A stretch of 18,935 nt of DNA. It comes from DASUNQ01 sp036277075 (GTDB lineage: Bacteria; Acidobacteriota; Thermoanaerobaculia; Multivoradales; UBA5704). Under the pieces are notes generated by a model. It was not told the DNA's origin. It did not search any database and saw only the letters and a program-made list of their open reading frames with translations. How positions within the stretch are numbered: the stretch's first letter is position 1; every line of letters begins with the position of its first letter. Shown in pieces: positions 1-7,678 of the stretch. Both the position numbers and the translations under genes were made by a program. Location: positions 1 to 18,935 of the forward strand of contig DASUNQ010000248.1 of assembly GCA_036277075.1 (NCBI GenBank). The letters run 5' to 3'.

Positions 1-908
1 AGCTGCGCGAGACGCTGGAGGCGCGCCCGGCGCTCGCCGGCGCCGAGATCCGCCTCTTCTCGGACGATCCGGAGGAGATCGGCGCGCTGACCGAGGCGGC
101 CGGCGGGGCGGCCCTGGTGCAGCCGTGGGAGCCGGGCGCCCTCGACGGCGTGGACGCGGCCTTCTTCTGCGGCCCGGCGGCGGCCACCCGGCGGCTCCTC
201 GCGCAACGCCCCGCAGGGGTCACGGCGGTGGTGCTGTCGCTCGACGCCGGCCCCGAGGACGGCCGCTCGGTCGTGGCGGGAGTCAACAGCGCGGCCGCCG
301 AGCGCGGCGCGCCGCTCCTCTCGCCGCACCCGGCGGCGATCCTGCTGGCGCACGTCCTCTGGCCGCTGCGCGGGGTGGGGGTCGAGGAGGCGGTGGCGAC
401 CCTCGTCCAGCCGGCGTCGATGCGGGGGCAGCCGGGGCTCGAGGAGATGTTCGACCAGGCCCGGCAGATCGTGGCGATGACGGCGCGCACGCCGTCGCCG
501 GTCTTCGGACACCAGCTGGCGTTCAACCTCCTCCCCCACCCGGGGCCGCTCGAGCCGGTGGCGGCGGAGCTGCGCGAGGTGCTGCGCGGCGAGCCGCTGG
601 TGTCGCTCAACGTGGTGCAGGGTGGGGTCTTCCATTCGTTCTCGGCCAGCCTCTTCGTCCGCGCGCCGGGCGACCCCGGCCCGAAGGCGCTCCGCCGCGC
701 GCTCGCCGAGCACCCCTACGTCGAGCTCGCCGACGAGCCCCGACACCTCGGGCCGATCGAGGCGCCCGGCAGCGACAAGGTGGTCGTCGGCGCGATCCGC
801 AGGGAGACCGGCGGCGCCGGGGGCTACTGGCTCTGGGCGGTGATGGACAACTTGACGCGAGGCGGCGCCGTCAACGCCGTCGAGATCGCCGAGGCGGCCA
901 TCGGCTGA
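1..908 (+). CDS. Aspartate-semialdehyde dehydrogenase-like protein (USG-1-like), 5' truncated
   Basis: The reading frame is open from base 3 to TGA at 906-908, so the gene starts outside the window; the first ATG at 117 is internal. The C-terminal two thirds match the semialdehyde dehydrogenase dimerisation domain: VVAGVNSAA, then LLSPHPAAILLAHVLWPL, a PASMRGQPGLEEMFDQ segment, a FGHQLAFNLLPH segment and a C-terminal GAVNAVEIAE. True Asd enzymes carry an Asn-Cys (NPNCST) nucleophile where this protein has His-Pro (327-332). From family knowledge, Cys-less homologues of this kind are called USG-1. The protein probably kept the fold but not the reaction of reducing aspartyl phosphate to the semialdehyde. 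It could be a regulatory or orphan paralogue, since a true Asd may lie elsewhere. The family call is solid; loss of activity is inferred. Confidence 0.8.
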   Translation, partial: LRETLEARPALAGAEIRLFSDDPEEIGALTEAAGGAALVQPWEPGALDGVDAAFFCGPAAATRRLLAQRPAGVTAVVLSLDAGPEDGRSVVAGVNSAAAERGAPLLSPHPAAILLAHVLWPLRGVGVEEAVATLVQPASMRGQPGLEEMFDQARQIVAMTARTPSPVFGHQLAFNLLPHPGPLEPVAAELREVLRGEPLVSLNVVQGGVFHSFSASLFVRAPGDPGPKALRRALAEHPYVELADEPRHLGPIEAPGSDKVVVGAIRRETGGAGGYWLWAVMDNLTRGGAVNAVEIAEAAIG

Positions 909-925
909 GGCGCCCGCGCGGCGCC
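909..925. terminator. Short GC hairpin between convergent genes
   Basis: GGCGCC at 909-914 and GGCGCC at 920-925 can form a six-base-pair stem with a five-base loop, immediately after the stop of the Asd-like gene and just before the end of the convergent secreted-protein gene. There is no T-tract on either side, so this is at best a weak or factor-assisted stop. Confidence 0.2.
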
Positions 926-929
926 GGCG

Positions 930-1475
930 TCAGGGTGCGAGGGGGAGCGCGACGCCGATGTCGGAGAGGGTCCGCAGGAGCGTGCGCAGCTCGACCGAGC
1001 ATTGCACGGTCTCTTCCGTCGACAAGGCGATGACGTTCTGCCGGAAGTTGAGCCCGTACCAGACGAGCTGGTAATGGGCGTCGATCCGGGTGATGCCGGG
1101 ACGGGGATGGCAGGCCCCCGGGTTGGTGCCGATCTTCACCTCCGCCAGCAGAGAGTGCAGGGCCGCCAGGCGCGCCGGCGGGATGGTCCCGCGCCGGACT
1201 TCGGCCGTCGCCGAGCCGGGTTGGTTGTCGACGCGCTCCTGGAGGGTGCTGACCGCGAGCCCCTTGCCGTCGCGGAAGACGGTGATGTCGCGTTCCTGGA
1301 AGACCCAATGGATGCAGTAGTCGCCGCCCCCGAACCCGCCGAGAGTCCCGGCGCAACGGAGCTCGATGAAGTTGAGGCGGACGAGCGGCTGGAGCGGCGC
1401 CGCGCCACGAGCCGGCGCCGCGGCGGTGAGGAGAGCGACGAGCACGAGGGAGAGGCGGCTGGCTCGCACGAGCAT
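930..1475 (-). CDS. Hypothetical secreted protein, 181 aa
   Basis: The start is fixed by a strong Shine-Dalgarno AGGAGGT (1481-1487, minus strand) five bases before ATG at 1475; a longer reading from 1505 lacks such a site. The N-terminus MLVRASRLSLVLVALLTAAA is a textbook signal peptide, with likely cleavage after ARG near residue 24. The mature part of about 157 residues contains four cysteines (ELRCAGT, GDYCIHW, GACHP, VQCSVE), an even number that fits two disulfides in an exported protein, and is rich in beta-prone stretches such as DITVFRDG and YQLVWYGLNF. I do not recognise a named family. It follows the permease on the same strand after a 70-bp gap and converges on the Asd-like gene, so it may be co-transcribed with the permease or have its own promoter. 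Confidence 0.75.
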   Translation of the reverse strand: MLVRASRLSLVLVALLTAAAPARGAAPLQPLVRLNFIELRCAGTLGGFGGGDYCIHWVFQERDITVFRDGKGLAVSTLQERVDNQPGSATAEVRRGTIPPARLAALHSLLAEVKIGTNPGACHPRPGITRIDAHYQLVWYGLNFRQNVIALSTEETVQCSVELRTLLRTLSDIGVALPLAP

Positions 1476-1480
1476 GACGA

Positions 1481-1487
1481 ACCTCCT
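1481..1487 (-). promoter_or_regulatory. Shine-Dalgarno that sets the secreted-protein start
   Basis: AGGAGGT on the minus strand, spaced five bases from ATG at 1475. It places translation initiation at the eleventh codon of the longest open frame, directly before the signal peptide. Confidence 0.8.
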
Positions 1488-1545
1488 GTCGGTGAGTGCC
1501 CTCAAGTACGCAACACTCGCGCCGCGCGTCTAACCCGCGACTCTT

Positions 1546-3141
1546 CTAATGCCCTTCCCCAGGCTCGGTCAGCCAACGGGCGAGGAGAAACACCACCGCC
1601 ATCGCCGCGTACCCCGCGGCCCAGGGCCAGGCGGGCGCCAGCGCCACGGCGGTATCCCCCGGGGTCCAGCGGTAGGCGTGCAGCAGGCCGGTCGTCGCCA
1701 GGACGGCGGCGGCGCCGCACCAGATCGCGGCGGCGCCGAAGCGGCGCTCGATGACGCAGACGCAGGCGGCCGAGAGGAGCATCGCCGTGAGGATGAAGCC
1801 CTGCTCGAGCGCGAAGGCGCCGTGCGCCCAGGTGTCGGTGCGCAGGAAGGCGTCGAGCAGCGCCGGGGTGAACGGCGGCCCCCCGGGGCCGCCGACGCCG
1901 GCCGCGCGCAGCCCGCTCTTGAGCATCAGCGCCCCCCAGGCCGCGACGCCGGGCAGCAGCCCGACGACCACCGCCGGCGCGTGCTCTCGCGGCGTCGCCT
2001 GGAAGGCCTGCGCCGTGATCACGATGCCGATCCAGAGCACGATGGCCATCCCGGCGTCGACCGGCACCGCCCAGGCGATGTGCGCCAGCGTCCCGCTGAG
2101 CAGGACGACGGTGAAGAACGCGGCGTTGAGCACAGAATAGCCGGCGCGGGCGCCGAGCGCCTTCCAGCCCGGGTGGCCGATGTAGATCGTGGTCGGGAAG
2201 CAGGAGCCGAAGAGCGCCGCGGCGATCGTGCCGGCGCCGTTGACGGCGAGCGACGGCCGGGTCGCGTAGGAGTCCCCCGCCGCCTCCGCCGACTCGATGT
2301 TCTGGAGCGACCCGAGGACGTTGAAGAGCCCCATCGGCAGGATCACGGAGAGATAGGTCAGCGCGTGCCCGGCGGCGAGCGCCTCCCAGAGCTCCCCGAC
2401 GACCGGCACCGGCAGCAGGAGCCGCGCGCCGGTCTCCGGCAGCGGCCCCCCCGGCGCCGCGCCGGTGAGCCAGGCGAGGAGCGTCCCGAGCGCCACCGCC
2501 GCCAGCCCGCCCGGCAGGCCGCCGCGGAAGCGCACCCGGCCGAAGTAGACGAGCAGGATGACCGCCAGCGTGGTCAGCCCCACGAGCGGCCGGGCGTAGG
2601 TGCGGAAGAGAAAGCCGAGCGAGATGAAGGTGAGGGCGATCCCGGCGAGGGTCGAGAGCAGGGCCGCGCGCGGCGTGGCGCGCCGGATGCGCTCGGCGAC
2701 GACGGCGCCGGCGAGCTCGATCACCCCCGAGCCCAGGCAGGCGACGAGCCCGGCCTGCCAGGCCACGCGCGCCGGGTCGGCGGCGCCGGCCGCCTCGGCG
2801 GCGAGCCGCGCCGGCAGCATGACCAGCAGGACGTAGGCGAAGAGCGAGACGGTGTTGATGCCGTAGGGCAGCGCGCAGACGTCGCCCCGTCCCGAGGCCC
2901 GCCCCAGCCGCACCGCCTGCCGGGCGTAGAAGAGGTTGCCGACCAGGAGCGACACCGCCGCGCCGGGCAGCACTCGGCCGTAGACCAGCGCGTCGGGGAA
3001 GCCGAGGACGACGCGACAGAGGCTGTCGATGAGCAGGAGCTGGACGAGGTTGTCGAGCGCCAGGCCGAAGAAGCCGTCGACGTCGCCGCGCACGAACCAG
3101 CGCATGGGGTGCGGCGCGGCGGGGCGGACGGCGGCGCTCAT
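1546..3141 (-). CDS. NCS2/AzgA-like permease (xanthine/uracil permease superfamily), 531 aa
   Basis: A polytopic membrane protein with roughly 12-14 hydrophobic segments. The N-terminal block RWFVRGDVDGFFGLALDNL and the block CALPYGINTVSLFAYVLL (around residues 90-107) look like the COG2252-type permeases annotated as AGZA or xanthine/uracil permeases. Later conserved-looking pieces include FNVLGSLQNIESAEAAGD, SCFPTTIYIGHPGWKALGA and ARWLTEPG at the C-terminus. Substrates in the wider family are purines, pyrimidines and related anions; the substrate here cannot be read from sequence. Start choice: ATG at 3141 has no Shine-Dalgarno, but a TAGAAT box lies 12 bases upstream. An internal ATG at 3105 (MRWFVRGD) would remove 12 residues and is a possible alternative. 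It is divergent from the phosphatase gene. Confidence 0.65.
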   Translation of the reverse strand: MSAAVRPAAPHPMRWFVRGDVDGFFGLALDNLVQLLLIDSLCRVVLGFPDALVYGRVLPGAAVSLLVGNLFYARQAVRLGRASGRGDVCALPYGINTVSLFAYVLLVMLPARLAAEAAGAADPARVAWQAGLVACLGSGVIELAGAVVAERIRRATPRAALLSTLAGIALTFISLGFLFRTYARPLVGLTTLAVILLVYFGRVRFRGGLPGGLAAVALGTLLAWLTGAAPGGPLPETGARLLLPVPVVGELWEALAAGHALTYLSVILPMGLFNVLGSLQNIESAEAAGDSYATRPSLAVNGAGTIAAALFGSCFPTTIYIGHPGWKALGARAGYSVLNAAFFTVVLLSGTLAHIAWAVPVDAGMAIVLWIGIVITAQAFQATPREHAPAVVVGLLPGVAAWGALMLKSGLRAAGVGGPGGPPFTPALLDAFLRTDTWAHGAFALEQGFILTAMLLSAACVCVIERRFGAAAIWCGAAAVLATTGLLHAYRWTPGDTAVALAPAWPWAAGYAAMAVVFLLARWLTEPGEGH

Positions 3142-3153
3142 CGCGGCGGGAGC

Positions 3154-3159
3154 ATTCTA
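3154..3159 (-). promoter_or_regulatory. -10-like box for the permease
   Basis: TAGAAT on the minus strand ends 12 bases before the permease ATG; transcription from it would leave only about a six-base leader. No convincing -35 is visible. The same hexamer occurs before ferritin and murJ in this window. Confidence 0.45.
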
Positions 3160-3187
3160 GAGGGACGGGCTCCGCGGCGGCTTCCGG

Positions 3188-3193
3188 TAGACT
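3188..3193 (+). promoter_or_regulatory. -10-like box for the SpoIIE-type phosphatase
   Basis: TAGACT within GGTAGACTCCTCCGCC, ten bases before ATG 3204. The gene has no Shine-Dalgarno, so a leader of only a few bases is likely. The ten-mer TAGACTCCTC recurs at 4578. Confidence 0.45.
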
Positions 3194-3203
3194 CCTCCGC
3201 CCC

Positions 3204-4580
3204 ATGCGCGCCCTGACTCTGGACGAGCTGATCCTGCTGCCGCAGGAGACGGCGGTCCAGAGGCACTTCGACGGCCGCAACTGGCTCTACCTGCGCTGGC
3301 TCCTCCTGCTCTTCCTGCCGGCCGCGGTGGTCGGCACGGTCGAGTTCTACGAGCGGCGGACGCTGGCCACCGGCGTCGCGGTGGCCAACCTGGTCCTGCT
3401 CAGCGTCTTCTTCCTGGCCCGCAACACGCGCTTCTTCGAGGCCAACTTCCGCTCGCTCCTCATCTCCTTCGTCGCCCTCGAGTGCCTGGCGCTGGCGCTC
3501 TTCCTCGAAGCTCCGGAGCGGACCCTCTTCGTCACCGCCCTCGCCTTCCCCGCGCTGGCGATCGGCCTGCGCCTGCGGCCGAAGGAGCACGTCCTCCTCG
3601 CCTTCCTCTTCCTGGTCTGCGCGGCGCTGGCGAGCCCGCTCGGCCTGGGCCTCCTCTGGGGGGAGGCGGTGAGCCTGCAGGCGATGGCCGGGGTGGCGGT
3701 CGCCAACCTGCTGAGCGCCGCCATCGCCCTCGCGGTCACCCGCACGCGCCGCCGGCGCTTCCTCGAAGGCTGGCGGCACGCCGCCATCCGCGAGCGCGAG
3801 CGCTCGCGCCTCCGCGGCGAGGTCGACGACGCGCGCAAGATCCAGCTCTCGATCCTGCCGCGCTCCGCCCCCGACCTCCCCTGGCTGGACGTGGCGAGCG
3901 TGTCGCTGCCGGCCAAGGAGGTGGGTGGCGACTACTTCGACTACTTCAAGCTGACCGACGACTGCCTGGCGATCGTCATCGGCGACGTCGCCGGCCACGG
4001 CGTGGCGAGCGGCCTCATGCTCTACGGCCTGCGCAGCTGTCTCTACATGCTGCGCGATGAGCTGCAGCGGCCGCTGCCGGTGCTGGCGCGGCTCGACCGC
4101 ATGGTGCGCGAGGCCGGCCCGAAGCGGATGCTGGTGACCTTCCAGGTGGGGATCGTGGACGTCGGCGCGCGGCGGATCGTGGTGGCCAGCGCCGGCCACC
4201 CGCCGGCGCTCCACTTCGCGGCGGCGACCGGCGAGGTCGCCGAGCTGGGGTCCGCGACGCTCCCGCTCGGCACCCGCCTCGGGGCGCAGCCGGCCGAGCA
4301 GGGGGTGGCGCTGGCGGCGGGAGACCTGCTCGTCTTCTACAGCGACGGGCTGCCGGAGGTCATCGACCGCCACGGCGAGCACTACGGCGTCGAGCGGGTG
4401 ACGCGGGCGCTGCGCCGCGCCGCCGACGGCGGCTCCGCCCGGCAGGTGCGCGACGCCCTCCTCAACAGCGTCGCCAACTTCAAAGGGGACGTCGAGCAGC
4501 CCGACGACCTGACGCTGGTCGTGGCGCGGATCGTCGTACCGATGCAGTCCCTGCCAAGCACCCCTGCCGCCCCCCAATAG
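3204..4580 (+). CDS. Membrane-anchored PP2C/SpoIIE (RsbU-type) serine phosphatase, 458 aa
   Basis: Residues about 28-180 form six or so hydrophobic segments (LYLRWLLLLFLPAAVVG and onward). A basic, probably coiled linker follows at about 180-215 (RTRRRRFLEGW...RERERSRLRGEV). The SpoIIE phosphatase domain runs from about residue 210 to 445 and opens with the typical ARKIQLSILP. The metal-binding acidic residues of the PP2C fold are all visible: D243 in GGDYFD, D261 in IGDVAGHG, D381 in FYSDGLPE and D434/D435 in PDDLTLVV; SAGHPP is also present. Such enzymes dephosphorylate anti-anti-sigma (STAS) proteins in partner-switching cascades. No STAS or anti-sigma gene is in the window, so the partner is unknown. 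The membrane module presumably senses or anchors. The divergent promoter is shared with the permease. Confidence 0.9.
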   Translation: MRALTLDELILLPQETAVQRHFDGRNWLYLRWLLLLFLPAAVVGTVEFYERRTLATGVAVANLVLLSVFFLARNTRFFEANFRSLLISFVALECLALALFLEAPERTLFVTALAFPALAIGLRLRPKEHVLLAFLFLVCAALASPLGLGLLWGEAVSLQAMAGVAVANLLSAAIALAVTRTRRRRFLEGWRHAAIRERERSRLRGEVDDARKIQLSILPRSAPDLPWLDVASVSLPAKEVGGDYFDYFKLTDDCLAIVIGDVAGHGVASGLMLYGLRSCLYMLRDELQRPLPVLARLDRMVREAGPKRMLVTFQVGIVDVGARRIVVASAGHPPALHFAAATGEVAELGSATLPLGTRLGAQPAEQGVALAAGDLLVFYSDGLPEVIDRHGEHYGVERVTRALRRAADGGSARQVRDALLNSVANFKGDVEQPDDLTLVVARIVVPMQSLPSTPAAPQ

Positions 4581-4583
4581 ACT
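4578..4583 (+). promoter_or_regulatory. -10-like box overlapping the phosphatase stop codon
   Basis: TAGACT, whose first three bases are the TAG stop of the upstream gene; the context TAGACTCCTC is identical to that at 3188. It lies 32 bases before ATG 4616, giving a leader of about 25 bases. A small stem, CCGAG (4589-4593) with CTCGG (4598-4602), touches the start of the Shine-Dalgarno and could mildly occlude it. Confidence 0.35.
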
Positions 4584-4615
4584 CCTCGCCGAGAAGCCTC
4601 GGAGGGGAAGGCGAC

Positions 4616-7579
4616 ATGCAGCACGCTCGTTCGGCCTGGTTGCTTCTGGGCAGCCTGCTCTGGCTCGTCGCCGGCTCCGCGTGCAGTCGCGTCGAGCCCC
4701 GAGCCGCGGCCGCGACGTCGATTCCCGGCCCAGAGACCTTGGTGGCCGTCGAGCCGCACCGGCTTCCCGAGGTCGTGCGGGACCGCTACCGCCTGCGGCC
4801 GGATCGCCGGTTCCGGCTCGCCATCGCCGAGGTCCATCGCGTTCTCTCGGGTCGGGACGCCGAGGCGGTTCGCGTCGAGCTCCAGGGAGGGCTCTGGCGG
4901 GTGTGGGTGGGCGACCAGGAGATCGGCACGCTCCCCGAGGTCCCGGGCTTCGCCGACGCGGACGCCCTGCTGACCGCCTGGGCCCGGCGCCTGCCGCCCA
5001 CCCGCGTCTCGGCCGCCGATGGCGCGAAGGACGGCGAGATCCTCGAGCGCGCCGTCAACGATGCCGATCCCGAAGCCCTCCTCGCCGCACTCGCCGCGCT
5101 CTACGGCCCGCTCGATCGGCAGCTCGTCCGCCGGGCGACCGCGGGCTTCGTCTGGCTCGCCACGCTCACCGTCGACACCCTGGAGCAGGCCGACCCCCTC
5201 CACGGTCGGGCCTGGGCCCTGCTGGCGCTGGCCAAGGCGCTCGGCGCGACCGATCTGGCGGCGGAAGAGGCGCTTCTCGCCAACGCGCTCGGCTACGAGG
5301 CGGCCGCGGTTCGGGCGGCCCAGACGCTGCCGGAGCGGGACCCCGTCCGGCTCTTCGTCGAACGCGACGTCGCGCGCCTCGCGGCGCTCTGCTCGCAGCG
5401 GCCTGCCGACCGGCAGTGCCACTGCCTCCACCTCGCCCTGCTCGCCGAGAGAGGGGAGGACGAACGCTTCCCACGCGCGCTCGCGAGCTCCCCCTTCGGC
5501 GACGCGGCGAGCTTTCCCGCGCTCGGCCTGACGCTCCGCCTCGGCGACTTTGGGGAGGGGGCCGCGGCCGGCCGCAGCCTCGCCGAGCTGGCGTTCCGAA
5601 ACGTCGAGGCGCCTCCAGGCCTCCTCGGCCAGCTGCGCTCCGCCCTCGGCGAAGCCAGTGGGGAGGTCGAGGCCCGGACCCGCGCCTTCGAGGCCAACGT
5701 TCGCGCCGCGGCGCGCCAGCGGCAGGGCGGGCTCCTCGACGCCGGCAGCGTCGAAGCCTTCTTCCGCGCGGCCTTCTACTCCGGCCTCCACGCGCAGGCG
5801 GTGTTCTTCCTCGACCAACTCGCGTCCGGTGCGGCGGCGCGGGAGCTCGCAACGCGGATGAGCGACCCCGCGCCGGGGACCGCGGCGGAGCTGAAGAGAT
5901 GGATCGAGCTGAGCGCGGCGGTGCGGGATGGCTCGCGGGAGATGGCGCCCCTGGTAGAGGCCATCCCGGCGTTGGGGTCGATCGGCTCGGCGCCACTGCT
6001 GGAGCTCAGCGGCACCGTCCGGCGCCACGTGACCACCACCGATCCCTTGCGCCGTAAGGCGATCCCGGCCCTCTTCGCGGCCCTGGACTCGCGGCCGGCG
6101 CACCTCGCGGGCGCGGCCACGGTCGCGGCGCAGAGCCTCACCAGCCCGCTCCTCTACGAGACCTACGCCGGCGCGGCTGCGGCCGCGGCGCCGCACGCGA
6201 GCGGCTCGCTCGCGGTGACCGTGGCGCTGCTCGACGAGGATGCGAAGCGGCTGCGGGCTATCGCCGACGATCCCGCGATGTCGAGCCACACGCGGGCGGC
6301 GGCGCTCGCCGGCCTCCAGGAGGTGGGCGGCGCCGAGGGCACGTTCGTGAAGGCCCACTACGCGGCGCTGGCCGCGGCTCCGGACGGCGATCTGAATCCT
6401 CTGCTCTGGCTGCTCGAGAAGGACGGCGATCTGGCGGCCGCGTCCGCCGTCGTGGAGGACGCCCTTCGCCGGCACACCGCCGGGCCCGACCTGCTCTGGG
6501 CCCATCTGCTCACCCACCAGGCTCGGCTCCTGCGGCTGCAGGGGCGCCTCGACCAGGCGTTCGCGGTCCTCGAGCCGGCGCTCCCGACCTGGAAGGAAGA
6601 GGTCCTTCTCGAAGCGGCCGACCTGCAGCTCCGGCGCGGCCGGTTGGCCGAAGGCCTGCGCCTCGCGCGCGCGGCTCTCGAACGCTACCCGCAGAGCGCC
6701 GAGGCGTCCGCCTTGATCGCCCGAGCGCAGTGGCAGGCGGGCGACTTCGCGGGCGCGGCGCGGGAGCTCGCCGCCTCCCGCAGTGGCGTCGTCCGGGAGT
6801 GGAGCACGCTGTTGCCCGACGCTTTCGCCGAGGTCTTCGCCGGCACGCCTGACGAGGGGGCGAGGCGGGCGTTCGCGGAGCTCGAGCGCGCCGGGATCGC
6901 CCCGCACATCCTTGCGGATCTCGCCCTCGCCCTGGCCAGAAAGGGCGATCACGAAGTCGCGGTGCGGTTGGTGGAGGCCCTGCGCGACCCGCTGCCCGAG
7001 TGGCACACCAAGGTGCAGATCGATACCTACGATCTCCTGCGCGCCAAAGTCGGCCCCGAGGCGGCCCTCGCCTGGGTGCGCAAGCGGGTGCCGGCGTCCT
7101 CCAGCCAGCTCGCGCTCACGCTCTTCCAGATGCGCAAGTACGACCTGCTGTTGGATCTCCTCCCGCCCGGCGCCGAGAGTGAGAAGCCCGGCGTGGTGCG
7201 GCTGCTCAAAGCCGCATCCCTCCTCCACCTGCAGGAGGGGGCGAGCTCCCGGCGGGCTGCGCTCGTCGCGGCGCTCGAAGCCGAGCCGGCGCAGGACGAC
7301 TTCTTCGTCCGCGCTGCCCTCTTCCTCCTCGGGAGACAGGGCGAGGCGGCCGTGCTGCGGCCTCTCCCGGACGTGACCTACGCCGCGAGCGTCGGCTGGG
7401 CGATGGGGCTCGAGGCGGCCAGCGAAGGGCGCTTCCAGGACGCGGAGCCGTGGTTCCAGGTCGCGCTCGAGTCGGGGCAGCAGCAGCAGCCGCCGCACGC
7501 CTGGTCCTTTCTCGTGCTGAGCGACTGGCTGGCCAACCGGCGGTCGCTGCGGCTGCAGGAGAAGACCCGCCGGTTCTAG
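4616..7579 (+). CDS. Large secreted TPR-rich protein, probable lipoprotein, 987 aa
   Basis: A GGAGGGG Shine-Dalgarno (4601-4607) lies eight bases before ATG. The N-terminus is a signal peptide (SAWLLLGSLLWLVAGSAC); Cys23 could be lipidated, but Gly at -3 makes the lipobox imperfect. The rest is nearly all helical and Ala/Leu-rich. A clear TPR-like block covers roughly residues 623-735: LLRLQGRLDQAFAVLEPAL, then LQLRRGRLAEGLRLARAALE, then ARAQWQAGDFAGAARELA. Weaker helical hairpins extend on both sides, including a segment near 262-270 with CSQRPADRQCHC. A QQQQPP tract lies near the C-terminus. No enzyme motif is visible; the likely role is periplasmic protein-protein scaffolding. It follows the phosphatase gene by 35 bp on the same strand but seems to have its own -10 box. 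I do not recognise a named family. Confidence 0.8.
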   Translation: MQHARSAWLLLGSLLWLVAGSACSRVEPRAAAATSIPGPETLVAVEPHRLPEVVRDRYRLRPDRRFRLAIAEVHRVLSGRDAEAVRVELQGGLWRVWVGDQEIGTLPEVPGFADADALLTAWARRLPPTRVSAADGAKDGEILERAVNDADPEALLAALAALYGPLDRQLVRRATAGFVWLATLTVDTLEQADPLHGRAWALLALAKALGATDLAAEEALLANALGYEAAAVRAAQTLPERDPVRLFVERDVARLAALCSQRPADRQCHCLHLALLAERGEDERFPRALASSPFGDAASFPALGLTLRLGDFGEGAAAGRSLAELAFRNVEAPPGLLGQLRSALGEASGEVEARTRAFEANVRAAARQRQGGLLDAGSVEAFFRAAFYSGLHAQAVFFLDQLASGAAARELATRMSDPAPGTAAELKRWIELSAAVRDGSREMAPLVEAIPALGSIGSAPLLELSGTVRRHVTTTDPLRRKAIPALFAALDSRPAHLAGAATVAAQSLTSPLLYETYAGAAAAAAPHASGSLAVTVALLDEDAKRLRAIADDPAMSSHTRAAALAGLQEVGGAEGTFVKAHYAALAAAPDGDLNPLLWLLEKDGDLAAASAVVEDALRRHTAGPDLLWAHLLTHQARLLRLQGRLDQAFAVLEPALPTWKEEVLLEAADLQLRRGRLAEGLRLARAALERYPQSAEASALIARAQWQAGDFAGAARELAASRSGVVREWSTLLPDAFAEVFAGTPDEGARRAFAELERAGIAPHILADLALALARKGDHEVAVRLVEALRDPLPEWHTKVQIDTYDLLRAKVGPEAALAWVRKRVPASSSQLALTLFQMRKYDLLLDLLPPGAESEKPGVVRLLKAASLLHLQEGASSRRAALVAALEAEPAQDDFFVRAALFLLGRQGEAAVLRPLPDVTYAASVGWAMGLEAASEGRFQDAEPWFQVALESGQQQQPPHAWSFLVLSDWLANRRSLRLQEKTRRF

Positions 7580-7582
7580 GGC

Positions 7583-7657
7583 GCGGCGCCGATGCTGGTT
7601 CGCATCGCCACACGCGATGACGCCGAGCAGCTCGACCGGGATGGACGGACGCTCTAA
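7583..7657 (+). pseudogene. Vestige resembling the N-terminus of a PIN-domain (VapC-like) gene
   Basis: In the 99-bp gap after the TPR gene, a short frame (ATG at 7592, stop TAA 7655-7657) reads MLVRIATRDDAEQLDRDGRTL. Its first 13 residues align with VLVRLATRDDAKQ of the intact PIN toxin encoded about 0.9 kb downstream, with ten identities and conservative changes at the rest. The catalytic DTN that should precede this stretch is replaced by AAP, and the frame ends after 21 codons. The DNA differs at most wobble positions, so it is not a recent copy of the nearby gene but a diverged relic, or a chance match to a common PIN motif. Its last bases overlap the proposed promoter of the next gene. 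Confidence 0.45.
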
Positions 7658-7660
7658 GAT
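7632..7660 (+). promoter_or_regulatory. Candidate promoter for the 171-aa secreted protein
   Basis: TCGACC (7632-7637) and TAAGAT (7655-7660) are separated by 17 bases; each agrees with the sigma-70 consensus at about four of six positions. The -10 box ends 18 bases before ATG 7679. Confidence 0.4.
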
Positions 7661-7678
7661 GCGGATGCGGTCGCGACG

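Noticed and set aside
1502..3280. A 592-codon minus-strand frame overlapping the permease
   Set aside because: It is on the same strand but in another frame from a clear membrane protein, and consists of Arg/Ala repeats without hydrophobic segments.
4589..4602. Intrinsic terminator after the phosphatase gene
   Set aside because: The stem has only five base pairs and no T-tract follows; at most it touches the Shine-Dalgarno of the next gene.
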